A stretch of 64,000 bases of DNA from Cohaesibacter sp. ES.047 (GCF_900215505.1 NZ_LT907844.1:62001-126000), one strand, 5' to 3'. Positions 31,114-41,163 are shown, counted from the first letter of the stretch. The notes: a model not told the origin generated them from the letters alone. Made by a program: numbers and translations.

Positions 31114-31390
31114 CGCTTATACTCCTTTTGTCGCATGCTCGCAGAAATTGACCATACAGTGAAAGAGCAAAATGTCGATTTTGGATAGAAATGTCTGATA
31201 TTTCGCCGGTTTTCCCGGTATTTTCCCACATCGGAGACAGCCTCGTTTGCAATTGCTCCTTTCCATCGCGCCTTGTTTTTCTGACAAGGTTACATGCCGC
31301 CGGGCAATCCGCTGGAATTTGTTCGCTGACAGGTTTGAAAATGTCGCCTATATTTGCCGGATAGTCAGCCCCTGTTTCCGAACCATCGCA

Positions 31391-32092
31391 ATGCCTGATC
31401 CATCTCCATCCCCCTTTGTCGGCATCCTGATGCTCGACACCCGCTTTGAGCGCCCGATTGGGGATGCAGGCAACGTGGCGAGCTATCCCTGCCCGGCTCG
31501 GGTCGCCGTGGTTGAAGGCGCGGAAAGCCCCGAAATCGTCAAGGATGGACGGCCATCTGATGCACTGGTTGAGGCCTTCCTCCGCGCAGCACGCCAGCTT
31601 GAAGCCGATGGCGCGATAGCCATCACCTCGACCTGCGGCTTTCTGATCACGATCCGAAAGGAATTGCAGGCAGCGGTGTCGATCCCGGTGATAACATCAG
31701 CGCTTTGCCTTTACCCCGCGCTCAAAGCCAGGCACCCTGACGGGCGCATTGGCATTCTGACAGCCTCGAAGTCCTCGCTTGGTAAGGTTGCTTTGGCTGC
31801 AGCGGGGATCGATGCCAAGGATGTGGTGATCGAGGGAATGGAGGATTGTCCCGCCTTTGCCGAGGCTATCCTCAGAGCGAAGGCGGACCAGACGCTTAAG
31901 ATGGACCAAGGAGCTATCGAAGCCGCCATCACCGCCAAAGCCAAAGCGATGGTGGCCCGACATCCGAACGTCAGGGCGTTCCTGCTTGAGTGTGGAAACA
32001 TGCCGCCCTATCAGGCAGCAATCGCAAAGGCGACGGGGCGGCCCGTCGTCTCGCTTCTGGATGGCATTGCCGATCTGCTGCGCCGCGCGTGA
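31391..32092 (+). CDS. Asp/Glu/hydantoin racemase-family protein
   Basis: A 233-residue member of the aspartate/glutamate racemase superfamily. The two catalytic cysteines are likely in IAITSTCGFLITIRK and FLLECGNMPPYQ, on opposite lobes as the family requires. The start MPDPSPSPFVGILML at 31391; a longer reading from 31247 has no homology-like sequence. It is divergent from the DadA-like operon and convergent with dsdA. Racemase activity toward an amino acid, or a related isomerase/decarboxylase activity, is inferred only from the fold. Confidence 0.8.
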   Translation: MPDPSPSPFVGILMLDTRFERPIGDAGNVASYPCPARVAVVEGAESPEIVKDGRPSDALVEAFLRAARQLEADGAIAITSTCGFLITIRKELQAAVSIPVITSALCLYPALKARHPDGRIGILTASKSSLGKVALAAAGIDAKDVVIEGMEDCPAFAEAILRAKADQTLKMDQGAIEAAITAKAKAMVARHPNVRAFLLECGNMPPYQAAIAKATGRPVVSLLDGIADLLRRA

Positions 32093-32133
32093 GATGTGTG
32101 AGGGTGCCTTTACCCGGATTTCCGGTTGGCAAA

Positions 32134-33477
32134 TCAGAGATCTTCACGCATCAAATCAAATTGGCTGCCAAGGGATGAACCACGGTCGACAAAGGTCTGG
32201 AATTGCACCTCCGGCACCAGAGATCCGCCGGTCGCCCATGCAACATGCACGGCCCTGTTGAGGGCATCCGGGGCCAGATGCGTTGCGCAGAAATGTCGCC
32301 CCGCCTCGGTGCTTAGCAGGAAATGCGGACCGGCAAACCCGATGGCTGCAGAAGGCTCAATTTGCAGGCCGGCGTGACTGTAGGCAAGCGACACCCAGCG
32401 GAACAAATCATCGTCACCAGCCGTATAGACACCGGCCAGCCGCTCACGCATCCGGCGGGCAACAAGCTGGGACATGGTGGCCACCGCCATCCCGTCCGCT
32501 TCGGTCTTGTTGCTGAGGCCAAATTCATACACCGGTAACGGCTGATCCGACCCGTGCATCATCTGAACGAGAGCGGATGGCGACTGGACCGGCTCGGCAA
32601 AAAAGCAATGGACATCAGGGCCAAAGACGGCACGGGCGCCATAGGCGATACCGCCCGGCGCTCCTCCAATGCCACACGGCAGATAAAGAAAGAGTGGGCG
32701 GTCCGGGCCGATCACAATGCCCGCATCCTCCAGCTGGGTTTTCAGCTCGGCGGCCGCGGCGCTATATCCTCTGAACAGCAGTTCGGAATCCTCGTCATCG
32801 ACAAAGTAAGCCAGTGGATCACGGCTCGCTGCGTCACGCGCAGCGGCGACCGCCAGATTGTAATCGCCCTCATATTGCATGACCTTGACACCGAAGCGTC
32901 GCAACCGCTCGATCTTCCATTCCTTGGCGTCTGCGGACATGTGCACGACCACATTGTAGCCAAGGGTGCGGGCGGCAAGGCCAACGCTGAGACCAAGATT
33001 GCCGGTTGAGCCGACAGCGATGGTGCGGCGGCCAAAGAAACTGTGCGCTTCCGTGCTCGCCAGCTTGGTGAGGCTCTCATCTGCAGCCAGAAAGCCGAAG
33101 GCGCGGGCTTCGTTCACCGCGTGCATGAGCACTTCGAACAGCCCGCCGCGTGCCTTGACCGACCCGGCCACCGGCAGATCATGATCGCCCTTGACGAAGA
33201 GGCGACCAAAGTGAGGAGCACCATATCCGAGCGCCGTCTGAAGATCGGGCACATCAATGAGGTCGGAGGCGATCTCTCCGCCACTTTGCTTGAGTTGCGG
33301 GAAAAGCGCTTCAAGCAGTGGGGCAATGAGCGCCCAGTCGTCAAGCGCCTTGGAAAGGCCTTCTGCCGCTTCGGGGTCGACAGCTGGCACATAGGCCGGA
33401 TTGCACCAAAGCGTCGGGCGCGCCGACTTGATCCGATCAAGGAGAGGCGCCTCAAGAGGGGAGGACATGTCAGGCAT
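32134..33477 (-). CDS. dsdA: D-serine ammonia-lyase
   Basis: PLP enzyme that turns D-serine into pyruvate and ammonia. LPVAGSVKARGGLFEVLMHA holds the Schiff-base lysine, and GSTGNLGLSVGLAA is the phosphate-cup loop. LPCGIGGAPGGIAYG and NKTEADGMAVAT follow the DsdA pattern. 447 residues, against 442 in E. coli. The start ATG at 33477 shares TGATG with the stop of the upstream exporter gene. It fits the D-amino-acid theme of 26-36 kb. Confidence 0.92.
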   Translation of the reverse strand: MPDMSSPLEAPLLDRIKSARPTLWCNPAYVPAVDPEAAEGLSKALDDWALIAPLLEALFPQLKQSGGEIASDLIDVPDLQTALGYGAPHFGRLFVKGDHDLPVAGSVKARGGLFEVLMHAVNEARAFGFLAADESLTKLASTEAHSFFGRRTIAVGSTGNLGLSVGLAARTLGYNVVVHMSADAKEWKIERLRRFGVKVMQYEGDYNLAVAAARDAASRDPLAYFVDDEDSELLFRGYSAAAAELKTQLEDAGIVIGPDRPLFLYLPCGIGGAPGGIAYGARAVFGPDVHCFFAEPVQSPSALVQMMHGSDQPLPVYEFGLSNKTEADGMAVATMSQLVARRMRERLAGVYTAGDDDLFRWVSLAYSHAGLQIEPSAAIGFAGPHFLLSTEAGRHFCATHLAPDALNRAVHVAWATGGSLVPEVQFQTFVDRGSSLGSQFDLMREDL

Positions 33478-34292
33478 CAACCCATCAGAGCCTTGCGCAG
33501 CATGTTCCCCGCAAGCACCAGAATGGTGCAGGCGAACACGATCCGCAAATGTCGGGGTGACAGAGCATGGGCCATCCGAACGCCCAACGGAACGGTGAGC
33601 ATGGTGGTCATCACGATCAGAACCACAGCGGGAAGATTGACATAACCGATGGTGTAGGGCGGCTTGCCGCTCACATCCCAGCCGGTTGCCATGAAGGCCA
33701 GAAAGGCAGGCACGGAAATCATCAGCCCAAAGCCCGGCGACGTCGCCACGGCCTTATGGGGCGGCACATTGTAAGCTGTCAGCAGGGGCACGGTGAAAGA
33801 CCCGCCGCCGATCCCCATCAGGGCCGAGAAAAACCCGATGCCCATGCCATAAATGCCGCTCAACATTCGGCCGGGCAATTCGCTGGACAGGCGCCAGTCC
33901 TTCCTGCCAAGGAGCATGTAAAGCCCAAGGCAAACACCGATGCATCCAAAAACGAGCTGCAATTCATGCGATCTGAGACTGGCCGCCGCAAACACCCCGA
34001 TGAGGGCTCCAATGGCAATGAAAGGGCCCCAGCTCTTGATCAGCGAAACACTCACGGCTCCCCGCTTGTGATGGGACATAACCGATCTGAGCGAGGTGAA
34101 GATGATGGTGCCGGTGGACGTCGCCACACAGATCTGCATCAGCTGATCGGGCTGATAGCCAAGGGTGGTGAAGGCATAGAAGAAGGCAGGCACCAGAATG
34201 ATGCCACCGCCAACTCCGAGCAGGCCGGAAATGATCCCGGCTACGGCACCGGACAGGGCGATCACGCCAAACAATATGAGAATTTCGTTCAT
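33477..34292 (-). CDS. TSUP-family anion exporter (TauE/SafE type)
   Basis: Membrane protein of eight or so helices, 271 residues, in two repeats each opened by a glycine motif: SGLLGVGGGIILVPAFFY near the N-terminus and ALMGIGGGSFTVPLL in the middle. This is typical of the TSUP family, which exports sulfite, sulfoacetate or related anions. It is translationally coupled to dsdA. A role in clearing sulfite or a thiol product of D-amino-acid breakdown is possible but unproven. Confidence 0.88.
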   Translation of the reverse strand: MNEILILFGVIALSGAVAGIISGLLGVGGGIILVPAFFYAFTTLGYQPDQLMQICVATSTGTIIFTSLRSVMSHHKRGAVSVSLIKSWGPFIAIGALIGVFAAASLRSHELQLVFGCIGVCLGLYMLLGRKDWRLSSELPGRMLSGIYGMGIGFFSALMGIGGGSFTVPLLTAYNVPPHKAVATSPGFGLMISVPAFLAFMATGWDVSGKPPYTIGYVNLPAVVLIVMTTMLTVPLGVRMAHALSPRHLRIVFACTILVLAGNMLRKALMG

Positions 34293-34599
34293 GCGAACGC
34301 CCCCGCAATTCTGATGGTGAAAATGTGAAGAGACTGGGTTGCGAGCACTGTCACGGAACCGCGGGCGGGGCCATAAGCCGCCATGCTCCCTGTCGGGCTG
34401 GGTGCGCTCATCTGGTTTCCCCTAAGAACTGTGTGGCGAGACAGGCGTCGGGCACGGGAGGTAAGGAATGTGTTGGTCTTTGCAGGGATCTATATACGCC
34501 CCCGCAACCGCTGACTGTCAAGAAGAAACCCGTCGTTCGGGAAATGGCCCCAGACGTTTTGCCTCCTGTCAGCTGCGCGTGATGCGCCTTAGAATGCCG
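34293..34599. other. Intergenic region between TSUP gene and acdR
   Basis: 307 bases upstream of the TSUP-dsdA pair and downstream of acdR. I see no convincing gene, terminator or repeat. A small cysteine-rich reading frame is discussed under rejected items. Confidence 0.5.
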
Positions 34600-35061
34600 C
34601 TAGAACGGCAGGGGCGCGTTGTTTTTCACCTCCTTCATGACAAAGAAGGTGCGGGTCTGGCGAACACCGGGAAGAGCAATCAGCTGCTGGGCATGAAGCT
34701 TGTTGAAATCGGCCATGTCACGCACGCGGATCTTCAGAAGATAATCGAAATCACCCGCGACCAGATTGCAGTCCAGCACCGCCGGGATTTCTACCACGGC
34801 CTTCTCGAAGGCCCCGAAGCTTTCGGGGGTGGAGCGATCCAGCACGACACCGACCTGAACCAGCGCCCCCAGACCAACCGGCTCGGGATTGATGCGCGCA
34901 CTGACACCGGTGATATATCCCTCTTCGAACAATCTCTGGGTTCGCCTGTGACAGGTGGCCGGGCTGACATGGACCCGCTCGGCCAGTTCGGCATTGCTGA
35001 GGCGGCCTTCCATCTGCAGGGCTCTAAGGATATTGCGGTCGATGCGATCAAATTCAGCCAT
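34600..35061 (-). CDS. acdR: Lrp/AsnC-family regulator, AcdR-like
   Basis: Lrp-type regulator of 153 residues. The N-terminal helix-turn-helix is DRNILRALQMEGRLSNAELA plus VHVSPATCHRRTQRL, followed by a RAM ligand domain (LVQVGVVLD, DCNLVAGDFDYLLKI). The start MAEFDRIDRN at 35061 is preferred over an ATG 15 bases upstream. It is divergent from acdS, the same arrangement as acdR-acdS in Pseudomonas and rhizobia, where AcdR and ACC control the deaminase. The 153-base intergenic region is very AT-rich, as expected for Lrp binding. Confidence 0.88.
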   Translation of the reverse strand: MAEFDRIDRNILRALQMEGRLSNAELAERVHVSPATCHRRTQRLFEEGYITGVSARINPEPVGLGALVQVGVVLDRSTPESFGAFEKAVVEIPAVLDCNLVAGDFDYLLKIRVRDMADFNKLHAQQLIALPGVRQTRTFFVMKEVKNNAPLPF

Positions 35062-35214
35062 GAAATTTTCTTCCAATTATTCTCAATACATTTCTCTATT
35101 TCTCATTTTTGAAGGAAATAGTCGAGATATTTATCAATTCTGAGAGGAATAATAGAGAGCACCTTTCAAAGATTTATCGTTACGATTTGAGCCGTCAATT
35201 CAGGAGACCGGTTT

Positions 35215-36234
35215 ATGTCACTACTTAAGAAATTCGAGCGCTACCCCCTTACTTTTGGCCCGACACCCATCGAGCATCTGCCGCGCCTCACCGAGGCACT
35301 GGGTGGAGATGTCGAAATCTATGCCAAGCGGGATGATTGCAACTCCGGTCTTGCAATGGGTGGTAACAAACTCAGAAAACTGGAATATATCGTCCCTGAT
35401 GCCATCGCTGCAGGTGCCGACACGCTGGTCTCCATTGGCGGCGTCCAGTCCAACCATACGCGCATGGTCGCAGCCACCGCTGCCAAAATCGGCATGAAAT
35501 GCGTGGTGGTGCAGGAAAAATGGGTGCCCCATTATGATGCCGTCTATGATCGGGTTGGCAATATCCTGATGACGCGCCTGATGGGTGCGGACAGCCGTCT
35601 TGTTGATGAAGGCTTTGACATCGGCATTCGCGAAAGCTGGGAAAATGCCATCCAGTCGGTCAAGGACGCGGGCGGCAAGCCCTATGCCATTCCGGCGGGT
35701 GCTTCGGTGCACAAATATGGCGCGCTCGGATATATCGGCTTTGCCGAGGAAGTCGCCGAGCAGGAAAAAGAGCTGGGCTTCAAGTTCGATTATATCGTCG
35801 TCTGCGTCGTCACCGGCTCCACGCAGGGCGGCATGATTGTCGGCTTTGCCGCTCAGGACCGCGCTGACCGGGTCATCGGTATCGATGCATCGGCCACCAT
35901 CGAGCAGACACGCGAGCAAGTTCGCTCCATCGTCGACAACACCGCCGAGCTTGTCGGTCTTGGGCGTCAGGTTCGCGACGACGAGATCGTCATCAATCCA
36001 GACTATGCCTATCCGGCCTATGGCGTGCCGTCAGACGAGACCAACGAGGCCATCCGCTTGGCTGCCCGCACCGAAGCGATGATGACCGACCCGGTGTATG
36101 AAGGCAAATCCATGCAGGGTCTTGTTGATCTGACCAAGAAGGGTTTCTTCCCCAAAGGCTCCAAGGTGCTTTATGCGCATCTGGGCGGAGCACCGGCGCT
36201 GAATGGTTACAGCTATTACTACAAGGACGGCTAG
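35215..36234 (+). CDS. acdS: 1-aminocyclopropane-1-carboxylate deaminase
   Basis: PLP enzyme that cleaves the plant ethylene precursor ACC to 2-oxobutyrate and ammonia. The sequence tracks the Pseudomonas ACC deaminase: [36 protein letters not shown] (PLP lysine K52), [18 protein letters not shown] and [18 protein letters not shown]. The residues that separate ACC deaminase from D-cysteine desulfhydrase are present: Tyr295, Glu296 (in [11 protein letters not shown]) and Leu323 (in [10 protein letters not shown]), equal to Y294, E295 and L322 in Pseudomonas. 339 residues. CAGGAG ribosome site; a strong terminator follows. Confidence 0.94.
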   Translation: MSLLKKFERYPLTFGPTPIEHLPRLTEALGGDVEIYAKRDDCNSGLAMGGNKLRKLEYIVPDAIAAGADTLVSIGGVQSNHTRMVAATAAKIGMKCVVVQEKWVPHYDAVYDRVGNILMTRLMGADSRLVDEGFDIGIRESWENAIQSVKDAGGKPYAIPAGASVHKYGALGYIGFAEEVAEQEKELGFKFDYIVVCVVTGSTQGGMIVGFAAQDRADRVIGIDASATIEQTREQVRSIVDNTAELVGLGRQVRDDEIVINPDYAYPAYGVPSDETNEAIRLAARTEAMMTDPVYEGKSMQGLVDLTKKGFFPKGSKVLYAHLGGAPALNGYSYYYKDG

Positions 36235-36320
36235 GTCCCCCGAAAAAGACCGTCCAATGCAGCCCAAGCTAGGCTTTTGTTTTTTGCAGCCTCAAAACCA
36301 GCGCAATCGGGCAACTGTGC

Positions 36321-36357
36321 GCCTATCCGCGATCAAGCCGCGGATAGGCTTTTTTTT
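36321..36357 (+). terminator. Rho-independent terminator of acdS
   Basis: GCCTATCCGCG (36321-36331) pairs perfectly with CGCGGATAGGC (36339-36349) around a 7-base loop and is followed by eight T residues (36350-36357). It lies about 90 bases after the acdS stop and before the convergent acoR-like gene. Confidence 0.92.
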
Positions 36358-36365
36358 GTCCAGTT

Positions 36366-38351
36366 TTAGTGTGACCGTCCGATGCCGTGGCTTTTCATTT
36401 TTCTGTAAAGCGTATTGCGCGAGATGCCGAGCTGCTGGGCGCAGCGGGAAACATTCCATTTCGCTTCACTAAGAGCCTTCTCAATCAGCGCCCGCTCGCG
36501 CCTCTCGACGTCAAGGCTCGCCTTCAGTCCGCTCTCTCCCCCTCGCAGGTTGGCTGCAATCGCTGGCGCTGCTGCATTGACCTGGCAGGGTAGATCCATT
36601 CCCCTATTTTCTTTCAATCCGAGATGATGAGGCTGGATTGGGCCGCCGTCGGCCAAGATGAAAGCGGTTTTGAGCGCATGCTTCAACTGGCGAATGTTGC
36701 CGGGCCAGCGGTGCTGCTCAATCAGGTTGCGCGCTTCACGGGAAAAGGCGGTCGGATCGTCAAGCGCGGTGCCGGGCATCAGACGCCCGATGAGCGCGGC
36801 AATATCGCGGCGCTGCCGCAAAGCTGGCAGGGGCAAGACAAAGCCGCAAATGCGGTAATAGAGATCCTCCCGGAACCGCCCTTCGGCGCAGAGATCTTCA
36901 AGTGGCTGATGGGTTGCTGCCAACAGGCGAATGTCCAGATCGATGCCCTTGGTGCTACCAAGCGGCGTCACCTGTCGCCGTTCCAGAACCTGAAGCAAGC
37001 GCGTCTGGGCCGAGAGGGGCATATCGCCGATTTCATCGAGCAGCAGGGTGCCGCCATTGGCCGCCAAGATCTGGCCCTTGAAGCCGCTCGCCTGCGCCCC
37101 GGTGAAGGCGCCTGCCTTGTAGCCGAACAATTCCCCTTCGATGAGATTTTCCGGCAAGGCCCCGCAGTTGACGGCAATGAAGGGCGCGTTCTTGCGACTT
37201 GAGGCCTCATGCAAAGCGCGGGCAAAGCTGTCCTTGCCCACTCCGGTCTCTCCAGTGATGAGCAATGGCACGTCATGCTCGTAAAGTTTACTGGCTTTGG
37301 ACGCGAGATCCCGCAAATTGAGATCGTCCCCGACCATGCGCTCTAGCGCGGAAGGCCCCACCATGGCGGGCTTGTGCCTTACGGGGCGAACAGGCGCTGC
37401 AATCGCTCCGCCAGACACCCGCATCTCGCGACTGGCCGCTTCCGGCTCGATCAGACGGGCATGAACAAGCGGCGTATCCCGCTTGAAGACATCGCGAATG
37501 GCGACTTGCGCAGGAACTCGCCCCGCGTCGGAAAGGTGGGCGGCAAGCTGGTCACGCTCCATGTCGATGAGTTCATCAATGTCGCGCCCCAGAATGTCCG
37601 AGCGATCCGAAACCGCAAGATGGCTGAGCGCCTGTTGATCCGCACCAGCGATGCGTCCGTTGTGATCCAGCGCGACAAGCCCCTCCTCCAGAAGCCCCAC
37701 CCGTTCTGCGTCCGGATGGAAGCGCATGACCCAATGGCTTGAGAAATGATCCTGAAAATGACGCCGACTGATAAGCCGCGCAGACATCTCAAGAAGCGCG
37801 CGCGTGTGGGCCAGAATGTCGGGATCGTCCTTGCGTCCGATGCTTGAAACATCAAACAGGGCCAGCACCTGCCCATCAACATCGAACACGGGTGCGCCCG
37901 TACAGGTCAGGCTTGCGTGATGATTGTGAAAATGCTGGTCGCGATAGATGGTGATGGATTTCTTCTCGGCGATGGCCGTGCCGATGCCATTGGTCCCTTC
38001 TCTCGCCTCGCTCCAGTCTGCACCGCGCCTGAGACCGGCCTTGCGGAAGAGATTTTCAAGCGTCGACTGGACGGCAAATTCGACGATGGTGCCACTCTTG
38101 TCGGTCAGAATGACAGCATGACCCGATCCGACAATATTTTTGAAGATATGCTGCACCTGTGAGCGGCAGGCGGTAAAGAGCGGGCCGAGATGCTCGATGG
38201 AATCGCGCACGCGCTCTCGGCGCACCACCGTCTCGTGATGGCGTTTCCACTGATCAAGCCCGTGCTCTTTCACGCAGCGATCCCAGGATGCAGATATGGT
38301 GGTCTGGTCAAGCGCAGACAGAGCTGCGCCGCGCAGAGTAAGATCGGCCAA
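36366..38351 (-). CDS. acoR: Sigma54-dependent activator, AcoR-like
   Basis: Enhancer-binding protein of 661 residues. A GAF-type sensor (about residues 70-230) is followed by an AAA+ domain with Walker [21 protein letters not shown], the sigma54-contact loop [13 protein letters not shown], Walker [15 protein letters not shown] and an R-finger segment. It ends in a Fis-type helix-turn-helix ([20 protein letters not shown]). AcoR proteins activate acetoin and aldehyde genes. It is divergent from the aldehyde dehydrogenase gene, whose upstream DNA holds a -24/-12-like element and a long palindrome. Confidence 0.92.
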   Translation of the reverse strand: MADLTLRGAALSALDQTTISASWDRCVKEHGLDQWKRHHETVVRRERVRDSIEHLGPLFTACRSQVQHIFKNIVGSGHAVILTDKSGTIVEFAVQSTLENLFRKAGLRRGADWSEAREGTNGIGTAIAEKKSITIYRDQHFHNHHASLTCTGAPVFDVDGQVLALFDVSSIGRKDDPDILAHTRALLEMSARLISRRHFQDHFSSHWVMRFHPDAERVGLLEEGLVALDHNGRIAGADQQALSHLAVSDRSDILGRDIDELIDMERDQLAAHLSDAGRVPAQVAIRDVFKRDTPLVHARLIEPEAASREMRVSGGAIAAPVRPVRHKPAMVGPSALERMVGDDLNLRDLASKASKLYEHDVPLLITGETGVGKDSFARALHEASSRKNAPFIAVNCGALPENLIEGELFGYKAGAFTGAQASGFKGQILAANGGTLLLDEIGDMPLSAQTRLLQVLERRQVTPLGSTKGIDLDIRLLAATHQPLEDLCAEGRFREDLYYRICGFVLPLPALRQRRDIAALIGRLMPGTALDDPTAFSREARNLIEQHRWPGNIRQLKHALKTAFILADGGPIQPHHLGLKENRGMDLPCQVNAAAPAIAANLRGGESGLKASLDVERRERALIEKALSEAKWNVSRCAQQLGISRNTLYRKMKSHGIGRSH

Positions 38352-38504
38352 GTGTTTCCTCCCCGGACCTGCAATGGCTCATTTTCGGGCTTCTGCCGGT
38401 CACAGGGGAAGATTACCACGCATTTCTACGTGCGACAAATATGCACAGTCTCACACTTAAGCCAAAGCGTCCCAACAAGGAGACAGTATGTCACCCCCAC
38501 TGGC

Positions 38505-38534
38505 ACAAAGTGTCACGGTGGCGTGACACTTTGT
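38505..38534. promoter_or_regulatory. Long palindrome, candidate AcoR upstream activating site
   Basis: ACAAAGTGTCACG (38505-38517) is the exact inverted complement of CGTGACACTTTGT (38522-38534), with only GTGG between. It lies 38 bases upstream of the -24-like element at 38573 and between the divergent acoR-like and aldehyde dehydrogenase genes. The Fis-type HTH of AcoR-like proteins binds such GTGTCAC-type palindromes as dimers; assignment is by position. Confidence 0.6.
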
Positions 38535-38572
38535 ACGTAATGGTACCAAGTGAATTCAACGAGTTAGCAAAC

Positions 38573-38588
38573 TGGCACGATTTTTCCT
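38573..38588 (+). promoter_or_regulatory. Candidate sigma54 (-24/-12) promoter of the aldehyde dehydrogenase gene
   Basis: TGGCACG (38573-38579), then four bases, then TTTCC/TTCCT where TTGCT is usual. The -24 half is perfect; the -12 GC doublet is changed to CC, so the match is partial. The predicted transcript start near 38598-38600 leaves about 42 bases to the ATG at 38642. Confidence 0.5.
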
Positions 38589-38641
38589 TCTCACCTCCCA
38601 TAGCAAATCCACATGACGACGCATTTCTCGGGAGGAAAACC

Positions 38642-40189
38642 ATGAACGTCATTACACCAAGCACACGCTCCGCTGCGCTCGATACCGCACATCTCGATGT
38701 GTCCTTTCCCTTCAAGACCCGCTACGGCAATTTCATCAACGGTGAGTTTGTTGAACCGACGTCCGGTCAGTATTTCCAGAACCCGACCCCGATCACCGGC
38801 GAGATCCTGTGTGAATGCGCCCGCTCGAACGCCGAGGACGTCGAGGCTGCCCTTGATGCCGCTCATGCCGCTTTCCCCGCTTGGGGCCGCACATCGATCA
38901 CCAAACGCTCGAATATGCTGCTCAAGATTGCTGACGTGATGGAGGCCAATACCAATTTTCTGGCGGTTGCCGAAACCATGGACAACGGCAAGCCGGTGCG
39001 CGAGTCCATCGCCGCTGACATTACTCTTGCGGTTGACCATTTCCGCTATTTCGCCGGGGTCATCCGCGCCGAGGAAGGCTCCATTGGCGAGATCGACGCC
39101 AACACCTATGCCTATCACATCAACGAGCCGCTGGGTGTTGTGGGACAGATCATCCCGTGGAACTTCCCCATCCTGATGGCCACATGGAAGGTCGCGCCAG
39201 CCTTGGCGGCAGGCAACTGCATCGTGCTGAAACCTGCCGAGCAGACCCCGGCCTCGATCATGGTGCTGATGGAGCTGATCGGCGACATCCTGCCAGCCGG
39301 GGTGCTCAATGTGGTCAACGGCTTTGGCCTAGAAGCAGGCAAGCCGCTTGCCTCCTCGAACCGCATCGCCAAGATCGCCTTCACCGGCGAGACGACCACC
39401 GGCCGCCTGATCATGCAATATGCCTCACAGAATATCATTCCAGTGACGCTGGAGCTTGGCGGTAAAAGCCCGAACATCTTTTTCTCGGATGTGATGAGTG
39501 AGGACGATGCGTTCCTGAACAAATGCCTTGAAGGCTTTGCCATGTTCGCGCTCAATCAGGGCGAGGTCTGCACCTGCCCGTCCCGCGCCCTCATTCAGGA
39601 AGACATCTATGATGCCTTCATGGAAAAAGCCGTGGCGCGCGTCAAAGCCGTCAAGCAGGGTAACCCGCTTTCCATGGACACCATGATCGGCGCACAAGCA
39701 TCGCTCGAGCAGATGGAGAAGATCACCTCCTATCTTGATCTTGGCAAGCAGGAAGGAGCCGAGTGCCTCACTGGCGGTAACCGCGCCCATCTTGGCGGGG
39801 ATCTGGAGCAGGGCAACTATATCGAGCCGACCGTATTTACGGGCGACAACTCGATGCGTATTTTCCAGGAAGAGATCTTCGGCCCTGTTTTGTCGGTGAC
39901 GACCTTCAAGGATGAAGCCGAAGCACTGGCGATTGCCAATGACACGCTTTACGGCCTTGGCGCCGGTGTCTGGACCCGCGATGGCAGCCGCGCCTTCCGC
40001 ATGGGTCGGGAAATTCAGGCCGGTCGCGTCTGGACCAACTGCTATCACGCCTATCCGGCCCATGCGGCCTTTGGTGGATACAAACAGTCGGGCATTGGTC
40101 GCGAGAACCACAAGATGATGCTCGGCCATTACCGCCAGACCAAGAACCTGCTCGTCTCCTATGACGACAATGCTCTGGGCTTCTTCTGA
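38642..40189 (+). CDS. exaC: NAD-dependent aldehyde dehydrogenase (acetaldehyde type)
   Basis: Cytosolic aldehyde dehydrogenase that oxidises acetaldehyde and similar aldehydes to acids. The catalytic cysteine lies in [18 protein letters not shown] and the general-base glutamate in [34 protein letters not shown] and [15 protein letters not shown] form the NAD site. The start [11 protein letters not shown] at 38642 has an upstream GGAGGAAA; 515 residues, full length. An upstream AcoR-like activator and a downstream DUF779 gene are the usual neighbours of ExaC/AcoD-type enzymes. Confidence 0.9.
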   Translation: MNVITPSTRSAALDTAHLDVSFPFKTRYGNFINGEFVEPTSGQYFQNPTPITGEILCECARSNAEDVEAALDAAHAAFPAWGRTSITKRSNMLLKIADVMEANTNFLAVAETMDNGKPVRESIAADITLAVDHFRYFAGVIRAEEGSIGEIDANTYAYHINEPLGVVGQIIPWNFPILMATWKVAPALAAGNCIVLKPAEQTPASIMVLMELIGDILPAGVLNVVNGFGLEAGKPLASSNRIAKIAFTGETTTGRLIMQYASQNIIPVTLELGGKSPNIFFSDVMSEDDAFLNKCLEGFAMFALNQGEVCTCPSRALIQEDIYDAFMEKAVARVKAVKQGNPLSMDTMIGAQASLEQMEKITSYLDLGKQEGAECLTGGNRAHLGGDLEQGNYIEPTVFTGDNSMRIFQEEIFGPVLSVTTFKDEAEALAIANDTLYGLGAGVWTRDGSRAFRMGREIQAGRVWTNCYHAYPAHAAFGGYKQSGIGRENHKMMLGHYRQTKNLLVSYDDNALGFF

Positions 40190-40249
40190 TCTCCCCCTGT
40201 CGACTGTAAGGGTCAGAAGGAACAAGAGCAGGAAGGGCACCCACTGAGG

Positions 40250-40267
40250 ACAGAGCATGCGCTCTGT
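40250..40267. promoter_or_regulatory. Short hairpin between exaC and the DUF779 gene
   Basis: ACAGAGC (40250-40256) and GCTCTGT (40261-40267) are exact inverted arms with ATGC between. No T-run follows. It may be a processing or stability element in the 123-base gap between the two genes. Confidence 0.4.
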
Positions 40268-40312
40268 TCTCTACTCGACCATCCTCTCCACGCAAGAGAC
40301 GAGAAACCAGTC

Positions 40313-40666
40313 ATGAATGGTAAGTCCATCCCCACGGTCACCGCCACCGATGCCGCCATCGATTTGATCCGCAAGATTAAGGGCAAGTACGGAGAAAATC
40401 TGGTGTTTCATCAGTCGGGCGGCTGTTGCGATGGCTCTGCGCCGATGTGTTTCGAGACCAGCGACTTCATGCTGGGAGGCAATGACCTGTTGCTTGGTGA
40501 GCTGGACGGGGTGCCCTTCTATATCAATCGCGATCAGGGAGAGCGTTGGGGCGGGACCAATCTGATCATCGATGCCATTCCGGGCAACGGCGGCATGTTC
40601 AGCCTCGACAATGGCACGGGTCAGCGGTTTCTCACCCGCTCCGAGGTTTGCGCGGTTGGTAACTAG
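40313..40666 (+). CDS. DUF779 family protein
   Basis: A 117-residue protein of the DUF779 family, commonly encoded next to ExaC-type aldehyde dehydrogenases; its function is unknown. Conserved features are FHQSGGCCDGSAPMCF, rich in cysteines, and FYINRDQGERWGGTNLIIDA. The CC-x-GS-x2-MC cluster suggests metal binding. Its TAG stop lies in a CTAG sequence that also provides the stop of the convergent gluconate kinase gene, so the two genes overlap by four bases. Confidence 0.85.
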   Translation: MNGKSIPTVTATDAAIDLIRKIKGKYGENLVFHQSGGCCDGSAPMCFETSDFMLGGNDLLLGELDGVPFYINRDQGERWGGTNLIIDAIPGNGGMFSLDNGTGQRFLTRSEVCAVGN

Positions 40667-41163
40667 AGGATCGGTTCGAGAATGGCCGCGATGTGATCAA
40701 CCAGCTCTTGAGGCGATTTGTCGATATCCAGCCGGATGACATCCTCCTCGCCATCGGGCACTTCCAGCGTCGCGATCTGGCTTTCGATGAGATCGACGGG
40801 CATGAAATGGCGCTCTCTGTGAGCCATGCGATCCCGCACCAGTTCTACCGCTCCATCGAGAAAAACAAAGCGCAGATCACGGGCCGCCGTACGGAATTGA
40901 TCCCGATAGCTCTTGCGCAGGGCCGAACAACTGAGCACGCGGGCTTCGCCCTTTTGGGACCATTTCGCGATCTCTCGGGTCAGCGTCTCAAGCCATGGCT
41001 TGCGGTCCTCATCGGTCAGCGGAATGCCTGCTGCCATTTTCTCGACATTGGCTTTTGAATGGAAGGCATCACCCTCCTCGAAAGCAAAGCCGAACCGCTC
41101 GGCCAGCAGTTTGCCAAGGGTCGATTTACCGCTGCCTGATATCCCCATGACAATAATGATCAT
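40663..41163 (-). CDS. gntK: Gluconokinase
   Basis: Small P-loop kinase that phosphorylates D-gluconate to 6-phosphogluconate. Walker [20 protein letters not shown]; the substrate region GDAFHSKANVEKMAAGIPL and the CSALRKSYRDQFR and HFMPVDLIESQIATLE motifs are those of GntK. 166 residues, normal. It ends in the shared CTAG with the DUF779 gene and starts 80 bases after gnd, with a palindrome just upstream. Its product is the substrate of the neighbouring Gnd. Confidence 0.93.
   Translation of the reverse strand: MIIIVMGISGSGKSTLGKLLAERFGFAFEEGDAFHSKANVEKMAAGIPLTDEDRKPWLETLTREIAKWSQKGEARVLSCSALRKSYRDQFRTAARDLRFVFLDGAVELVRDRMAHRERHFMPVDLIESQIATLEVPDGEEDVIRLDIDKSPQELVDHIAAILEPIL

Noticed and set aside
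34325-34582. Small cysteine-rich frame (85 codons) between the TSUP and acdR genes
   Set aside because: No ribosome site, no CxxC pair spaced like a metal site, and the composition fits chance; left unannotated.
35215-36234. D-cysteine desulfhydrase as an alternative for acdS
   Set aside because: The Glu and Leu that mark ACC deaminase are present, and the Lrp-type regulator is in the typical divergent position.
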